From Aureobasidium sp. EXF-3400 (lineage: Eukaryota; Ascomycota; Dothideomycetes; Dothideales; Saccotheciaceae): a DNA stretch of 64,000 bases. The notes beneath the pieces were generated by a model. It was not told the origin of the DNA and did no database searches. It saw nothing but the letters and a program-made list of their open reading frames with translations. Location of the stretch: the NCBI GenBank assembly GCA_024195585.1, contig SWBL01000216.1, positions 23,808 through 87,807 of the forward strand, in the 5' to 3' direction. Both the position numbers and the translations under genes were made by a program. Shown one piece after another: positions 1 to 9,699 of the stretch. Every line of letters starts with the position of its first letter. Position 1 is the stretch's first letter.

Positions 1-1992
1 ACTTCACAAGTCCGAGCATTCGGTGATATCACAAACGCCGCCATGGACGGTGACTTCACCAAAATGATCACGGTCGAAGCATCAGGCGAAATGAACGAGC
101 TCAAGAACAAGATCAACAAGATGGTTACTGGTCTGCGTGAAAGTATCCAGAAGAACACTGCTGCAAGAGAAGCCGCTGAACTGGCCAACAAGACCAAGTC
201 CGAGTTCCTTGCCAACATGTCTCACGAGATCAGAACCCCCATGAACGGTATCATCGGAATGACTCAACTCACTCTGGACACCGACTTGAACCAAAACCAG
301 CGAGAGATGCTTAACTTGGTATTTAACCTGGCTAATAGTCTGTTGACTATCATTGACGATATTCTCGACATTTCCAAGATTGAAGCCAATCGTATGGTTG
401 TCGAGGAAATTCCGTTCTCTCTTCGTGGTCAAGTGTTCAACGGCCTAAAGGGTTTGGCAGTCAAGGCCAACGAAAAGCATCTGGACCTTGCCTACTACGT
501 GGACAGCTCAGTACCAGACTACGTCATCGGAGACTCGTTCAGACTGCGTCAAATCATTCTGAATCTGGTCGGCAATGCCATCAAATTCACCGACAAGGGC
601 GAGGTCAGAATTTCCATCTCTGCGGCAGATCAGCTTGGGTGCAAGGATGGCGAATACGCAGTGCAATTCGCCGTTCGTGATACTGGTATCGGTATACCGA
701 GCAACAAGCTTGACCTTATTTTCGACACCTTCCAGCAAGCAGATGGCTCAACTACGCGCCGCTTCGGAGGTACTGGTCTCGGTCTGTCCATCTCCAGGAG
801 ACTCGTTTCGCTCATGCACGGAAGGATGTGGGTGGAATCCGACTTCGGTCAAGGCAGTTGCTTCTACTTCACTGTCAAGTTCAAGGTCGGCGATCCTGAT
901 GTTTCCGCCATCGAGAAGCAGCTCAGAGCTTATCGTAAGCACCATGTGCTCTTCATCGACACTGGTAAGACCGGTTGCTCTGAAGAGATTACCCAGCACC
1001 TTGTGAATCTTCAGCTGGTACCAATGGTCGTCCACACCGAGGCGGAAGTACCTTCACCCCAGGCAGCTACCGCTGCTGGAAAGGCATACGATTGTGTTTT
1101 GGTCGATTCCAGGGAGACAGCCCGCAAGCTTCGCAACGTTGAGGACTTTAAGTACGTCCCAATCGTCATGCTTGCTCCTGTCATCAGCATGAGTTTCAAG
1201 TCAGCACTCGAAGACGGTATCGCAAGCTACATGACAACGCCCTGTCTGGCTATCGACCTGGGCAATGCGCTCATCCCGGCATTGGAAGGACGTGCAGCAC
1301 CAACATCTGCCGACCCGTCCATGAAATTCGACATTCTGCTGGCGGAAGATAATGCTGTCAATCAAAGACTGGCCGTCAGGATTCTGCAAAAGCACCATCA
1401 TACGGTCACCGTCGCCAACAACGGTCTGGAAGCATTTGAGGCCATCAAGAAGAAGCGTTACGATGTGGTGCTTATGGACGTGCAAATGCCTATCATGGGA
1501 GGTTTCGAAGCCACTGCCAACATCCGTCAATATGAGCGCGAGCACCAGCTCACCCGCTCGCCTATCATTGCTCTCACTGCACACGCCATGTTGGGAGATC
1601 GCGAGAAGTGTATACAAGCCCAGATGGACGAGTATCTCTCCAAGCCTCTCAAGCCTAATATGCTCATCCAAGTGATACTGAAGTGTGCGACCATGGGAGG
1701 AGCATTACTCGAACGCAACAAGGACCAGAGAATGACACTCACACAAGGTGATGGCAAGCAAGACGAAAGCGGCAGTAGTAGCAAAGTCAGCACCCCCAGA
1801 AGACCGATCTTGGATATTCGTGGGTACACCGACTCACCGACAAACCCGACTAAGAGTCCTTCAATTGTGACGGCAGACCTCACTGATCCTATTGAGCGGG
1901 TAAGTTTTTCTCAATGCACTTCACTATTCGTGTGAACATGGCGCTAACAACATACCTTTTAGGAAATGCTCATGCGATCCAACAGCTCTTGA
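1..1992 (+). CDS. nik1: Group III hybrid histidine kinase, 3' part (Nik1/Os-1 type)
   Basis: Osmosensing two-component kinase feeding the HOG MAPK phosphorelay; in this family it is the target pathway of phenylpyrrole and dicarboximide fungicides (known for the family). The gene is cut by the window's left edge and is open from base 1. Visible: the tail of the HAMP array ([16 protein letters not shown]), the H-box [11 protein letters not shown] with its phospho-His at 223-225, the N-box [19 protein letters not shown] lids DTGIGIP and GTGLGLSI, and a receiver domain from about 1321 with phospho-Asp in VVLMDVQMP (1477-1479) and the Lys of SKPLKP. A 63-nt intron (1900-1962, gtaagt...ctaacaac...tttag) precedes a short last exon ending LMRSNSS. 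The poly-HAMP N-terminus lies outside. Group assignment is from motif recall. Confidence 0.93.
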
Positions 1993-2564
1993 TCGAGGAG
2001 TTGTCAGGCTCTGTTCAATTTTTGCATATGGTGCGGCGTTAGATTTGTCCTATGAGTTCTTCCAATAGGCGTAGGAGGAGGAGAGAACCATCAAGGACCT
2101 CTGTCCTCGAGTGTTCAAAGGAAGAGTTGTGTGGTGTACTCGGAAATCTTGCATATTATGTTTGTTGTTGTCCTTTTGCGGGCGCATTGTTATAACTTCC
2201 GTTTCTTCTCTTATACCCCATCGCATACAGGTCCTGTTACAGGGAACATCACAAATCTATGAGCGAGTCTTTCCAACAGCAAAACATCCATGACAAGCAC
2301 TGGTCATTACCTATACTTCATTTGCCTCTGATTCGCCATACTCAACAAGCCTTCCTTGATAGGGTCGTACTGTCACTGCGGCTAGGGTGCCTCCTATCCG
2401 ATACTGGCAAATCAAAATCGTGAATGTTTCTTCTTGACAGACCAACCTGCAGATTCGGTCAGGGGTGATAGAAGGTGCATAACTCTGCACAAATGCATAA
2501 TATCGATCATCTCTACCGAACTTTGCGAACCACCACATGCCTCGCAGCTTGCACCAACATAAAA
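1993..2564. other. Intergenic, 3' flank of kinase and 5' leader of deaminase-like gene
   Basis: No supportable coding sequence. It holds the 3' UTR of the kinase and the promoter of the next gene. An in-frame ATG at 2493 could extend the next protein by 24 residues, but those residues look like untranslated leader. Confidence 0.6.
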
Positions 2565-3929
2565 ATGTCACGACTTCAGACTCAAACAGCAAATCCAGAA
2601 TTATCAATATGGCACGACCTCCCTGAAGACACGTTTCGCCAACATCTGGTTGACCTTGAGGAAATCACAAATTCCGTGCCTGTCGAACCACAGACTTTTC
2701 CTCTGGCTTTACACGGTCATGAACCGAGAGACAACTATACTCTGCCATTGGGTGTAGAGCAACAGATAGCAGATGACTTTGCATTCTTGGCTGCGATTGA
2801 AGAAGGAGCTCAAAGCGTTGCGGCTGTATGTTTGGAAGAGCAAGTTCAACCAGCTCGATTGACCGTACGGTTTGCAGCGCTGGACCTTGCGCTGGATGAT
2901 CAAGTCAAAAATGCTCTGAATGTGATTACTGGTGCTCTCAGCACAGTATCTCAGATTGATGACTCAACCCACACAGAAGAATTGTTTTCACAAATTGTGG
3001 CCTTGCATTTTCGACGACTGCTCGCACGGCTGAGATCTACCAAGTGGGAGAAGCCAAAGTATCTCGCCAAACAACATAAAAAGCCTCTATGGCAGGACTT
3101 TGCAAATCTACTTCATCGGGTCCAATTCGTCTATACCAAGAAGGAAGCGGTGTTGAGACGTTCGGTGGAAGCGAAGGTCCAGCAACTCGCTGCTGTTTAT
3201 GAAGCCTTTGAAGCAGTCGAAGCAGGGTCACAAGTTGAGATTTGCCATCTTCACGAATTGATCAAAGCAAGCTATCGCTTTTGCAAAACTGAGGATATTG
3301 CAGCTTTTGCACAACGACTGGAAAGCAGCATTACTGCATCGCCGACGCCCAAGGTCGCTTCTGCCATCAAATGTCTGCGCCAAATAGAGAAGATTGGGGC
3401 ATACTGGCGAGTCACCACATCTCTAATTGCACACAGTCTAAAGTATCCAGCTTTGTTTGGGTCAGACGTGCAATTGGCGTTCTTGACACCATATGAAGCT
3501 GTGGCTACAGATATCGGACACGAGGCTTGGGCAAAATCGTGCCATGTACATGCAGAAGTGCAATTGGCTGTACACTACGACCTCCTCTCCCAAGACACAT
3601 CACTTTCAACATCTCCATTTCTTCCTCCTCGGGTGATAGGGACGTCAAAATGGCTTTGCTATCTCTGCTGGAGATTTTTGGTTGCTCATGGGGGTTTCGT
3701 GGCTGTCAATACGCATGGGAGGTTGTATGATCAATGGACGATTCCGGATCTGGAGGGCTATGGGGAGGAGATGTGTAGGAGGTATCGGGGTATTGTGAGG
3801 GATATAGATGCTGAGGTGGTAAGGGAGATTGGAGAGACTGGAGCTGGGGAGGCAGAGTCGATGTTGAGGTGGCGGGCTGAGCCTATGACGAGTCGACAGA
3901 ATCTGTTGGGTGTGGATGGGATATGCTGA
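2565..3929 (+). CDS. OTT_1508-like deaminase-fold protein
   Basis: Single exon, 454 residues. The C-terminal third carries a zinc-deaminase pattern: CHVHAEVQL (3540-3566) supplies a His-Ala-Glu motif, and SKWLCYLCWRFLVAHGG about 35 residues later supplies the Cys-x2-Cys pair. This layout matches the fungal OTT_1508-like branch of the cytidine-deaminase superfamily, whose substrates are largely unknown. The N-terminal 300 residues are helical and match nothing I know. The start is placed at 2565 because its context (aaaaATGtc) is better than the upstream in-frame ATG at 2493. Fungal members are often linked by domain analysis to nucleic-acid or nucleotide modification; the specific reaction here cannot be read from sequence. 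Confidence 0.75.
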   Translation: MSRLQTQTANPELSIWHDLPEDTFRQHLVDLEEITNSVPVEPQTFPLALHGHEPRDNYTLPLGVEQQIADDFAFLAAIEEGAQSVAAVCLEEQVQPARLTVRFAALDLALDDQVKNALNVITGALSTVSQIDDSTHTEELFSQIVALHFRRLLARLRSTKWEKPKYLAKQHKKPLWQDFANLLHRVQFVYTKKEAVLRRSVEAKVQQLAAVYEAFEAVEAGSQVEICHLHELIKASYRFCKTEDIAAFAQRLESSITASPTPKVASAIKCLRQIEKIGAYWRVTTSLIAHSLKYPALFGSDVQLAFLTPYEAVATDIGHEAWAKSCHVHAEVQLAVHYDLLSQDTSLSTSPFLPPRVIGTSKWLCYLCWRFLVAHGGFVAVNTHGRLYDQWTIPDLEGYGEEMCRRYRGIVRDIDAEVVREIGETGAGEAESMLRWRAEPMTSRQNLLGVDGIC

Positions 3930-4215
3930 GGCTTAACGTCTAGCAATAGATGAGCTATGGATGTGCATGGGAGTTGTATTCAGAGGAAGTTGATAGTTGG
4001 ATTCGAAGGCGGTGAGAGCGGCAGTCGGATGTCGGAGTTTGGACACGAGGACAATGACGATGATTAAACCGAGCACCTTCCACTCTTGCACTCAAAGACA
4101 AACAACCAAACCACCAACTTTCACTCCGACACTTGCGTTTCTCTCGCCCGTCTCTACATACACGCCAGATCAACATCCTCGACACGGAACCCATCAAGAC
4201 ATCACATCATCCATC

Positions 4216-5058
4216 ATGGAACAAAGCCGAGCAATCAACGCGCTGGCACCTTTCCTCGCTCTGTCAAAGTCGGCCACTTCAGCTCGCGCAGCCGCCGATC
4301 TCATCACTCAGGCTACTTCAGCCACTCACACCTACGTCTTTGGCGAGCTCCTCCAGACGCCCAACATCCAGAGTCTGCGCGACGATGCTCAATACCGCAA
4401 CTACTACACACTGCTCGAGCTATTTGCCTGGGGCACATGGGCCGAATACCAAGGTACTTCTCCATGTCTACCACAGTCTTCGCACACCACAGGACTGACA
4501 CATCTCTCACAAACAGCTCTAGCCTCAACACTGCCCTCGCTATCAGAAGCACAACAACACAAACTGCGCCTCCTCACTCTCCTCACCCTCGCCGCAAACA
4601 CAACACCCAACACCCCTCTCACATACGCCAACCTGCAATCCGCATTGTCCCTCGATTCGTCTCTAGCCCTCGAACGCCTGGTCACAGACGCCATCTACGC
4701 AGACCTCCTCACCGCCACCCTAAACCCTGCACAAGGCATCGTAGCCATCAGCAGTGTCGCCGCTTTGCGCGATCTCAACCCTGGCAGTGTAACACGCATG
4801 ATGGCTTCACTGGATACATGGAGCAACACCTGCGATGACGTGCTCAAGGATCTGGAAACACAAATGAAGAGTGTAATGGAAGCTGCAGAAAGAAGAACTG
4901 CTGAGGAAGCTGTGCGCAAGGACCAACTTCACAGAGCTGAGGGTTTGGGCAATAAGAACGATGGTAACGCTGATGATGCTATGGAGTTGGATGATGGTGG
5001 TCAGAAGACTGGTGGAAAGAAGAGAGGACTTGGTGGTTTGGGTTTGAGAAAGAGATAA
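4216..5058 (+). CDS. csn7: COP9 signalosome subunit 7 (PCI domain)
   Basis: Scaffold subunit of the COP9 signalosome, which removes Nedd8 from cullin-RING ligases and in filamentous fungi affects development and light response. Two exons: 4216-4453 and 4517-5058, with a 63-nt intron (gtactt...ctgac...acag) that is a multiple of three and has no stop, so an unspliced frame also reads through. Protein 259 residues, near the family's usual size. Recognisable N-terminal family sequence: LAPFLALSKSATSARAAADL, YVFGELLQTPNIQ and LLELFAWGTWAEYQ, followed by the PCI/winged-helix region. The tail is acidic then basic (DDAMELDDGG ... KKRGLGGLGLRKR), a common CSN7 ending. The start is the ATG at 4216 (ATCATGG); a longer in-frame extension upstream is probably leader. 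Confidence 0.88.
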   Translation: MEQSRAINALAPFLALSKSATSARAAADLITQATSATHTYVFGELLQTPNIQSLRDDAQYRNYYTLLELFAWGTWAEYQGTSPCLPQSSHTTGLTHLSQTALASTLPSLSEAQQHKLRLLTLLTLAANTTPNTPLTYANLQSALSLDSSLALERLVTDAIYADLLTATLNPAQGIVAISSVAALRDLNPGSVTRMMASLDTWSNTCDDVLKDLETQMKSVMEAAERRTAEEAVRKDQLHRAEGLGNKNDGNADDAMELDDGGQKTGGKKRGLGGLGLRKR

Positions 5059-5213
5059 AACATGAGACCCAAACAGAAGAAGAGTCCACTGCATTTGCTG
5101 GGGGAAGAGAATCCATCAGAATACAAGGATATGCTAGAATCACTGCAGCTCTGCAGAACGAGAGCAGTAGACTTTGCTCACTCGAATCACGAAGAATACG
5201 AAACATATTTTGC

Positions 5214-5390
5214 GAGGAAACGACACCAGAAAACAGACCCCGCAACTCTTGGTATAGTCCTCATGCATCCTCCTCGTATCGCACCTGGGACAATCAGCAC
5301 CGGACTTGTAGAAAAAACAACCCGCAGGATATTCCTCTGATTGACGTTCACATTGACACTCTTTCCACCATGTTTGGCAAAACCTCACTC
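5214..5390. repeat. Upstream copy of a duplicated block before the GH43 gene
   Basis: Diverged direct repeat of 5551-5743, offset about 337 bp. Shared stretches include CTCATGCATCCTCCTCGTAT, then the ggacaatca/caccggactt segment and finally TTTCCACCATGTTTGGCAAA, so the copy reaches the first codons of the GH43 gene. This copy lacks the TATAAAA found in the other and carries no open gene behind its ATG. Confidence 0.85.
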
Positions 5391-5550
5391 ACAACGATCT
5401 GTCGACCGCTCGGTATTCGGGTTAAAGCAACGAATTCTGTTATAGGCACCTTTCACTTTGCACAAGATAATTATCTCTAATTCCTCCCCCACCTTCCTTG
5501 GATCATGCACATCACACTTGGCATCATCACCGACGGATTGATTATCATGG

Positions 5551-5743
5551 CAGGAAACAACCATATGAACACATACCCCGCAAACCTTGGTATAGCACTC
5601 ATGCATCCTCCTCGTATTGCACTCGGGACAATCAACACCGGACTTCTCTCTTGGCAGCCTGTATAAAACAATCTGCAGAATGCTTCAATCATTGACCTTC
5701 ACATTGACAATATTTCCACCATGTTTGGCAAAAAGTCACTCTC
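5551..5743. repeat. Downstream copy of the duplicated block, containing the GH43 core promoter and start
   Basis: Direct repeat partner of 5214-5390. It differs by substitutions and a short insertion near 5640-5660, where the sequence gained the TATAAAA that serves the GH43 gene. It runs through the ATG at 5721 into the signal peptide codons. Confidence 0.85.
5662..5668 (+). promoter_or_regulatory. TATA box of the GH43 gene
   Basis: TATAAAA 53 bp before the ATG at 5721, in the copy of the duplicated block that is next to the gene. The equivalent site in the other copy reads gtagaaaaaac and is not a TATA box. Confidence 0.5.
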
Positions 5744-7420
5744 ATACTTATTGCTTGCTGCAGTGGTGCAAGCCAAATACATCGTTCCCGGAGGCAGATG
5801 GACAGACACGGATGGAAATCTCGTCAATGCACACGCTGGCGGTGTGATCGTGGGTAAAGATGGCAAGTTTTATCTGTTTGGCGAGTACAAGGTTCAAGGG
5901 CAGACGGAAGGAGGTGGTGTTAGCGTCTACAGTAGTGATGATCTTGCTACCTGGACTTCTCACGGTTTGGCTCTGAGTAAGTCATTTGAAGTTGATGATT
6001 GCTGAAGGAAAGAAAATGCTGATGGGATACAGAGCCCATTGAGGGACACCCATATATTGCTCCTGATAAGATCATTCAGAGGCCAAAGGTATTGTACAAT
6101 GCCATCAACGATCAATATCATGTAAACCTCCCCTAACCGTCCTTGACCATCATCTCTAAGTCTAGTATCAGATGCACTGGCACGCCGACAACAGCACCTA
6201 CGGCTGGCTACTCCAAGGCCTAGCAACCTCCCCAAACATAACCGGTCCCTACACCTTCCTCAACGCCACCGCTCCTTTCGGAAACTGGTCACAAGACTTT
6301 GGCACCTTTACCGACTACAAGACTCAAAAATCCTACGCCATGTACAGTAATGGCGACAGAAAAGAAGCACGAGATGTTTATATCGCCGCCTACGATTCCT
6401 CCAACACCGAGCTCGCAAACATCGTACACAGGTTCGACAAATACGATTTAGAAGCCCCCTCGATCATTCAAACCGAAACCTCCTACTATGCACTCATGAG
6501 CCACAAGACTGGCTATCGACCTAATAATGTTGTTGCCTTCCGAGCAGATAAATTAGAAGGACCTTGGAGTCAACCTTTTTTTGTTGCTCCCGCTTATACA
6601 CGAACGTATGATTCTCAATCTGGATTCGCGTTGAGGATCAATGGGACAAAGAAGACTACTTGGTTGTATATGGGAGATCAATGGGATTCAAACAGTTTGT
6701 GGGAGAGTAGGTATATCTGGTTGCCTGTGGGGATTGATGATGAAAAGAAGAGAGTGGAGTTGGAGTGGTATGATGTCTATGATTTGAATGTGTAAGTTGT
6801 TGCTTCCCTGTCCACTTTTCTTATTGCCGCAAAAGGTGACAGCAGAGCAAGAATACTGATACCCGACTGCGCATAAATAGCAAAACAGGCGAATACAAAC
6901 CCATACACGGAACAACCTACTACGCCAATACTGGCATCACCACAGGCTCAGAATATGCCCAAGAAGCCGTAAGATTTCCCTTCCCTCCTTCCTTTCCTTC
7001 TCCATCTAACATAAACAACAGAACTTCGCAAGCAACGGTACCATAGTCACAAATATTGCCTCAAACACCTCCACTCTGACCCTGCCCTCCATCCACGGCT
7101 CAGGAACCTACCACTGGCTCTCCTTCCACTACCAAAACACCGACGACATGGGCTATGGCGATCAACCCGGCGGCAGCCCCGACCGCATAAAAACACCTTG
7201 GGCTTTACGAAGAATCTCTTCCGTGGTGGTCAACGGAGAGGTTGATAAAATGCAAACTTTGTATCAGAGGGATACACACAAGGGAGTGATAATGAGTACA
7301 CCGTTGAAGGTTTGGTTGAGGAATGGGATGAACAGTATTACGATGGGTGGGCTGGACAATGGGGTTGATGTGAAGGGAGCGGATTTGGATAGGATTATTG
7401 TGTATCCTGCTGAGAACTAG
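5721..7420 (+). CDS. Secreted GH43 glycoside hydrolase with C-terminal CBM35-like domain
   Basis: Five exons by phase-consistent joins: 5721-5976, 6033-6121, 6172-6791, 6881-6968, 7022-7420; 483 residues. N-terminal signal peptide (MFGKKSLSYLLLAAVVQA) followed by RWTDTDGNLVNAHAGGV and FYLFGEYKV, typical of the five-bladed GH43 branch that includes exo-beta-1,3-galactanases (GH43_24). RPKVLYN, the DFGTF blade, then LEAPSIIQTETSYYALMSH with its Glu are family signposts. The end (from GTYHWLSFHYQN to ADLDRIIVY) resembles a CBM35-type carbohydrate-binding module. Likely role: exo-acting attack on plant arabinogalactan side chains outside the cell. Subfamily and substrate are inferred. The upstream block is duplicated (see repeats). 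Confidence 0.88.
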
Positions 7421-7517
7421 AAGATTTCGTCACTACAGTACGGGAGTCGTTCTCAAGAGGGACATGAGGATTTGAGATTTAGAAATGCGCTACTGTTTGA
7501 CGAGCTAACTCTCTCCC

Positions 7518-8444
7518 TCACAAAATAACCAAAACTCCCAGCATAGCAGCAATAACACTCACACCACCGAAGATACCAAGTCTCCCAGCTGCACCAGTAG
7601 ATGCCACCAGAGAAGCAGAAGTGGAAGCAGAAGTAGTACCGTAGTTACCCTTCCTCTCATCAGCGCCATCAGCAACGGGCCTGCTGGTAAAGGTTGGAAC
7701 GGTCTTGATCATCGATCTACTCATACTCATACTTCCAGTGGGTACAGCCGCTCCAGCAGATGAGTTTCCGGTGCTTGTTGCAAGTCCAGTGGCAGATTTC
7801 GCAGAAGCGGAGCCAGTGGAGCTAGGGGAAGCAGGGCCTTGGGAAGTCGATACGGGACGAGATGTCCCAATTGCACTCCAGAGGGTCATGGATCCCTGAT
7901 CGGAACCAACAGCTTGAGTCGTAGGTGTAGGTGTTGGAGCAGCATTGACCACGGTCGATTGGTCCACATTCGAGCCGTCGTCGTTAGCATTGGCATTGCC
8001 TCCATCCACCCCAGCAGTAGCAGCAGCAGACCCAGTCATCGCAGCTCCAGCTCCAGCTCCAGCTCCAGCTCCAGCTCCAGCTCCAGCTCCAAACCCAAGG
8101 TCTCCACCCAAACTCCCACTTCCTCCCAGACTCCCACTCCCTTCCACACCCCCACCCAACCCCCCACCAACCTTAGCAGCAGCCGTAAACCCAGCCATGA
8201 AACTAGGACTATACGTTTGCGTCCCCGTATACTCTGCACAACCAGCTACATCCAATTTAGGAGGTGCTCTGCCACCTCCACAGTCAAGAAACTCGCATAA
8301 TTCTCCAGTACCAGGTACGATCCAAGCATAAGAGGCTCCGGCTGGTGATGAGATGTCTGTTTTTGTGCAACCTGCGAGGTCGGTTTTTGCAGTGACGCAT
8401 AGAGCGAAGAAGATTGCGATGAGGGGGTAAAGAGGAGGATGCAT
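7518..8444 (-). CDS. GPI-anchored Cys-containing cell-surface protein
   Basis: Single exon, 308 residues. Signal peptide (MHPPLYPLIAIFFALCVTA), then a conserved Cys module: GCTKTD, PAGASYAWIVPGTGELCEF, LDCGGGRAPPKLDVAGC and YTGTQTYSPSFMAGF. I recall this module from small secreted fungal proteins that databases sometimes label, without biochemical support, as siderophore biosynthesis enzymes. A long Gly/Ala and Ser/Thr-rich stalk follows, including an (Ala-Gly)n run encoded by a hexanucleotide repeat, then a hydrophobic C-terminus (GIFGGVSVIAAMLGVLVIL) after small residues, consistent with a GPI anchor. Role at the wall or surface is inferred; ligand unknown. Confidence 0.75.
   Translation of the reverse strand: MHPPLYPLIAIFFALCVTAKTDLAGCTKTDISSPAGASYAWIVPGTGELCEFLDCGGGRAPPKLDVAGCAEYTGTQTYSPSFMAGFTAAAKVGGGLGGGVEGSGSLGGSGSLGGDLGFGAGAGAGAGAGAGAGAAMTGSAAATAGVDGGNANANDDGSNVDQSTVVNAAPTPTPTTQAVGSDQGSMTLWSAIGTSRPVSTSQGPASPSSTGSASAKSATGLATSTGNSSAGAAVPTGSMSMSRSMIKTVPTFTSRPVADGADERKGNYGTTSASTSASLVASTGAAGRLGIFGGVSVIAAMLGVLVIL
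8041..8090. repeat. Hexanucleotide microsatellite (ctccag)n in the surface-protein gene
   Basis: About eight near-perfect copies of ctccag on the plus strand, read on the minus strand as Gly-Ala codons. Being a multiple of three, unit gain or loss would change stalk length without a frameshift. Confidence 0.9.
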
Positions 8445-9699
8445 TGTTTTGGCGAATAGTTGGTGTAATTTGATTCTTGGTATGGAATTTGTTGCGATGA
8501 TGGATCACAGCAGTTGATAGTATTGCTATTTTATTCGAGTAGAGAAAAGGTTGGAGAACTACATCGACGCGCAAACTGTGAATGTTAAGTAAGAATACTC
8601 GACGAAACATCAAACAAAGAAAATGACTCGGTTGGCAATTTCAGGTCGTCCAAACCTCGAGGCAGACTTGAAGCATAGCGTGAATCGCTCTCAAAGAAAC
8701 CGAAACGCCACATGATTGCTCCTTGAAACGGGTATACCACACTTTGGGAAAGTCAGGCCTGCGATATAAGAGTCATGTCTATCATTCCTGTGCGATTGAG
8801 CAGAGACACGTCGCACATATTGGATATCGTAGACAAACTGAGTCTATTCAATGAAGGCTTGTGTTTGAGTCCAGAGTACAAGAGACATAGGTCAAAGACA
8901 GTCAAGAATGAAATTATCTTCTTGACTCAGTGCCAAGCGAGACTCGTGACTCGTGTATATTTACCATCGCTGTAGTCATTTTAGCCAAAAAGACCAGAAG
9001 GATGAAAGACACTTAACGGCCGTACAGCTTGAAGGATTGCGTGCCGTTCCATAGTCTGAAGCCTTTGCGTAGAATTGTGCTGTCCGCGGCTGACCAAGTA
9101 TCGATGTAGCATGCACGGCACCTGTCAGAGCAATCGTCCCAAGACGGGATTCCTCGGTTCTCCGGACTACTTTCTACCAACTACCACGAACAAATTTCAG
9201 ATAAGAGGGGAGCTACTGGAGATCGGGTTGCAACAGATGAAGGTAACAGTGGAAGAGAAAATAGTTGTTATAATAGACCGACTAATACATTTCAAGAAGA
9301 AGCTTCCCTACAGCTCTCACAATCCTCCGAGAGCGTGATGCCAATGCCCAAAGGCAAAAAAGAAGAAGTGTACGTTTGCTAATAAACAGGAAGAAGAAGT
9401 CGCTTAAGATATGAGATGAAGGGAAACGCCGCGCTGACCAAAAGGAAGAGGAAAAACAAGGCGAACATGAACCCATGGAAGCAATTAACATTAAGTTCAG
9501 AAAGTTTGCAAAAAAGAAGAAAGAAGAAGAGGAGGGTAGTAAGAAGGGGCGAAACAAGAAAGAAGAAAGGGTATAAGAAAAAAGAGAAAAAAGAAGATGC
9601 AAAGAAGCAATGCTCCAAAAGAGGAGAAGGAGGATAAAAACACTGCTCAAAGTCAAGAGGAGCGCCCAAAAAACATCAACAAGCCGGACATAGGCCTTC
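8445..9699. other. Intergenic region with purine-rich tract
   Basis: No gene I can support. It separates the surface-protein start from the kinase stop. From about 9340 to 9660 the plus strand is strongly A/G-rich (runs of gaagaag and aaagaag), so antisense frames look hydrophobic and phenylalanine/serine-rich by composition only. This is likely the kinase 3' UTR and flank. Confidence 0.6.

Larger units (their letters stand above)
5140..5700 (-). other. Cysteine-rich antisense frames conserved in both repeat copies (possible relic gene)
   Basis: On the minus strand both copies of the duplicated block translate to a similar Cys-rich sequence. The shared core is KSGxDCPxC-xTRRMHExYTKxCGVC, preceded by CQTWWKxCQCExQ. 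The upstream copy (5388 down to 5140) is open for 82 codons. The downstream copy has an in-frame TGA after CQCEGQ and a length change before the core, then stays open for a further 70 or so codons with extra Cys. I see no signal peptide or clean start. It may be the remnant of a small Cys-rich secreted-type gene that lost out to the GH43 promoter, or a coincidence of an older shared sequence. Function unknown. Confidence 0.35.

Noticed and set aside
5062..5340. Plus-strand frame of 92 codons after csn7
   Set aside because: No domain, and it crosses the duplicated block; the antisense frame is the conserved one.
8036..8300. Frames with Ser or Leu-Glu runs over the hexanucleotide repeat
   Set aside because: Other-frame readings of the repeat inside the surface-protein gene.
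9282..9669. Two long minus-strand frames rich in Phe, Ser and Leu that look like membrane proteins
   Set aside because: They are translations of the purine-rich tract on the plus strand; composition alone explains the hydrophobicity.
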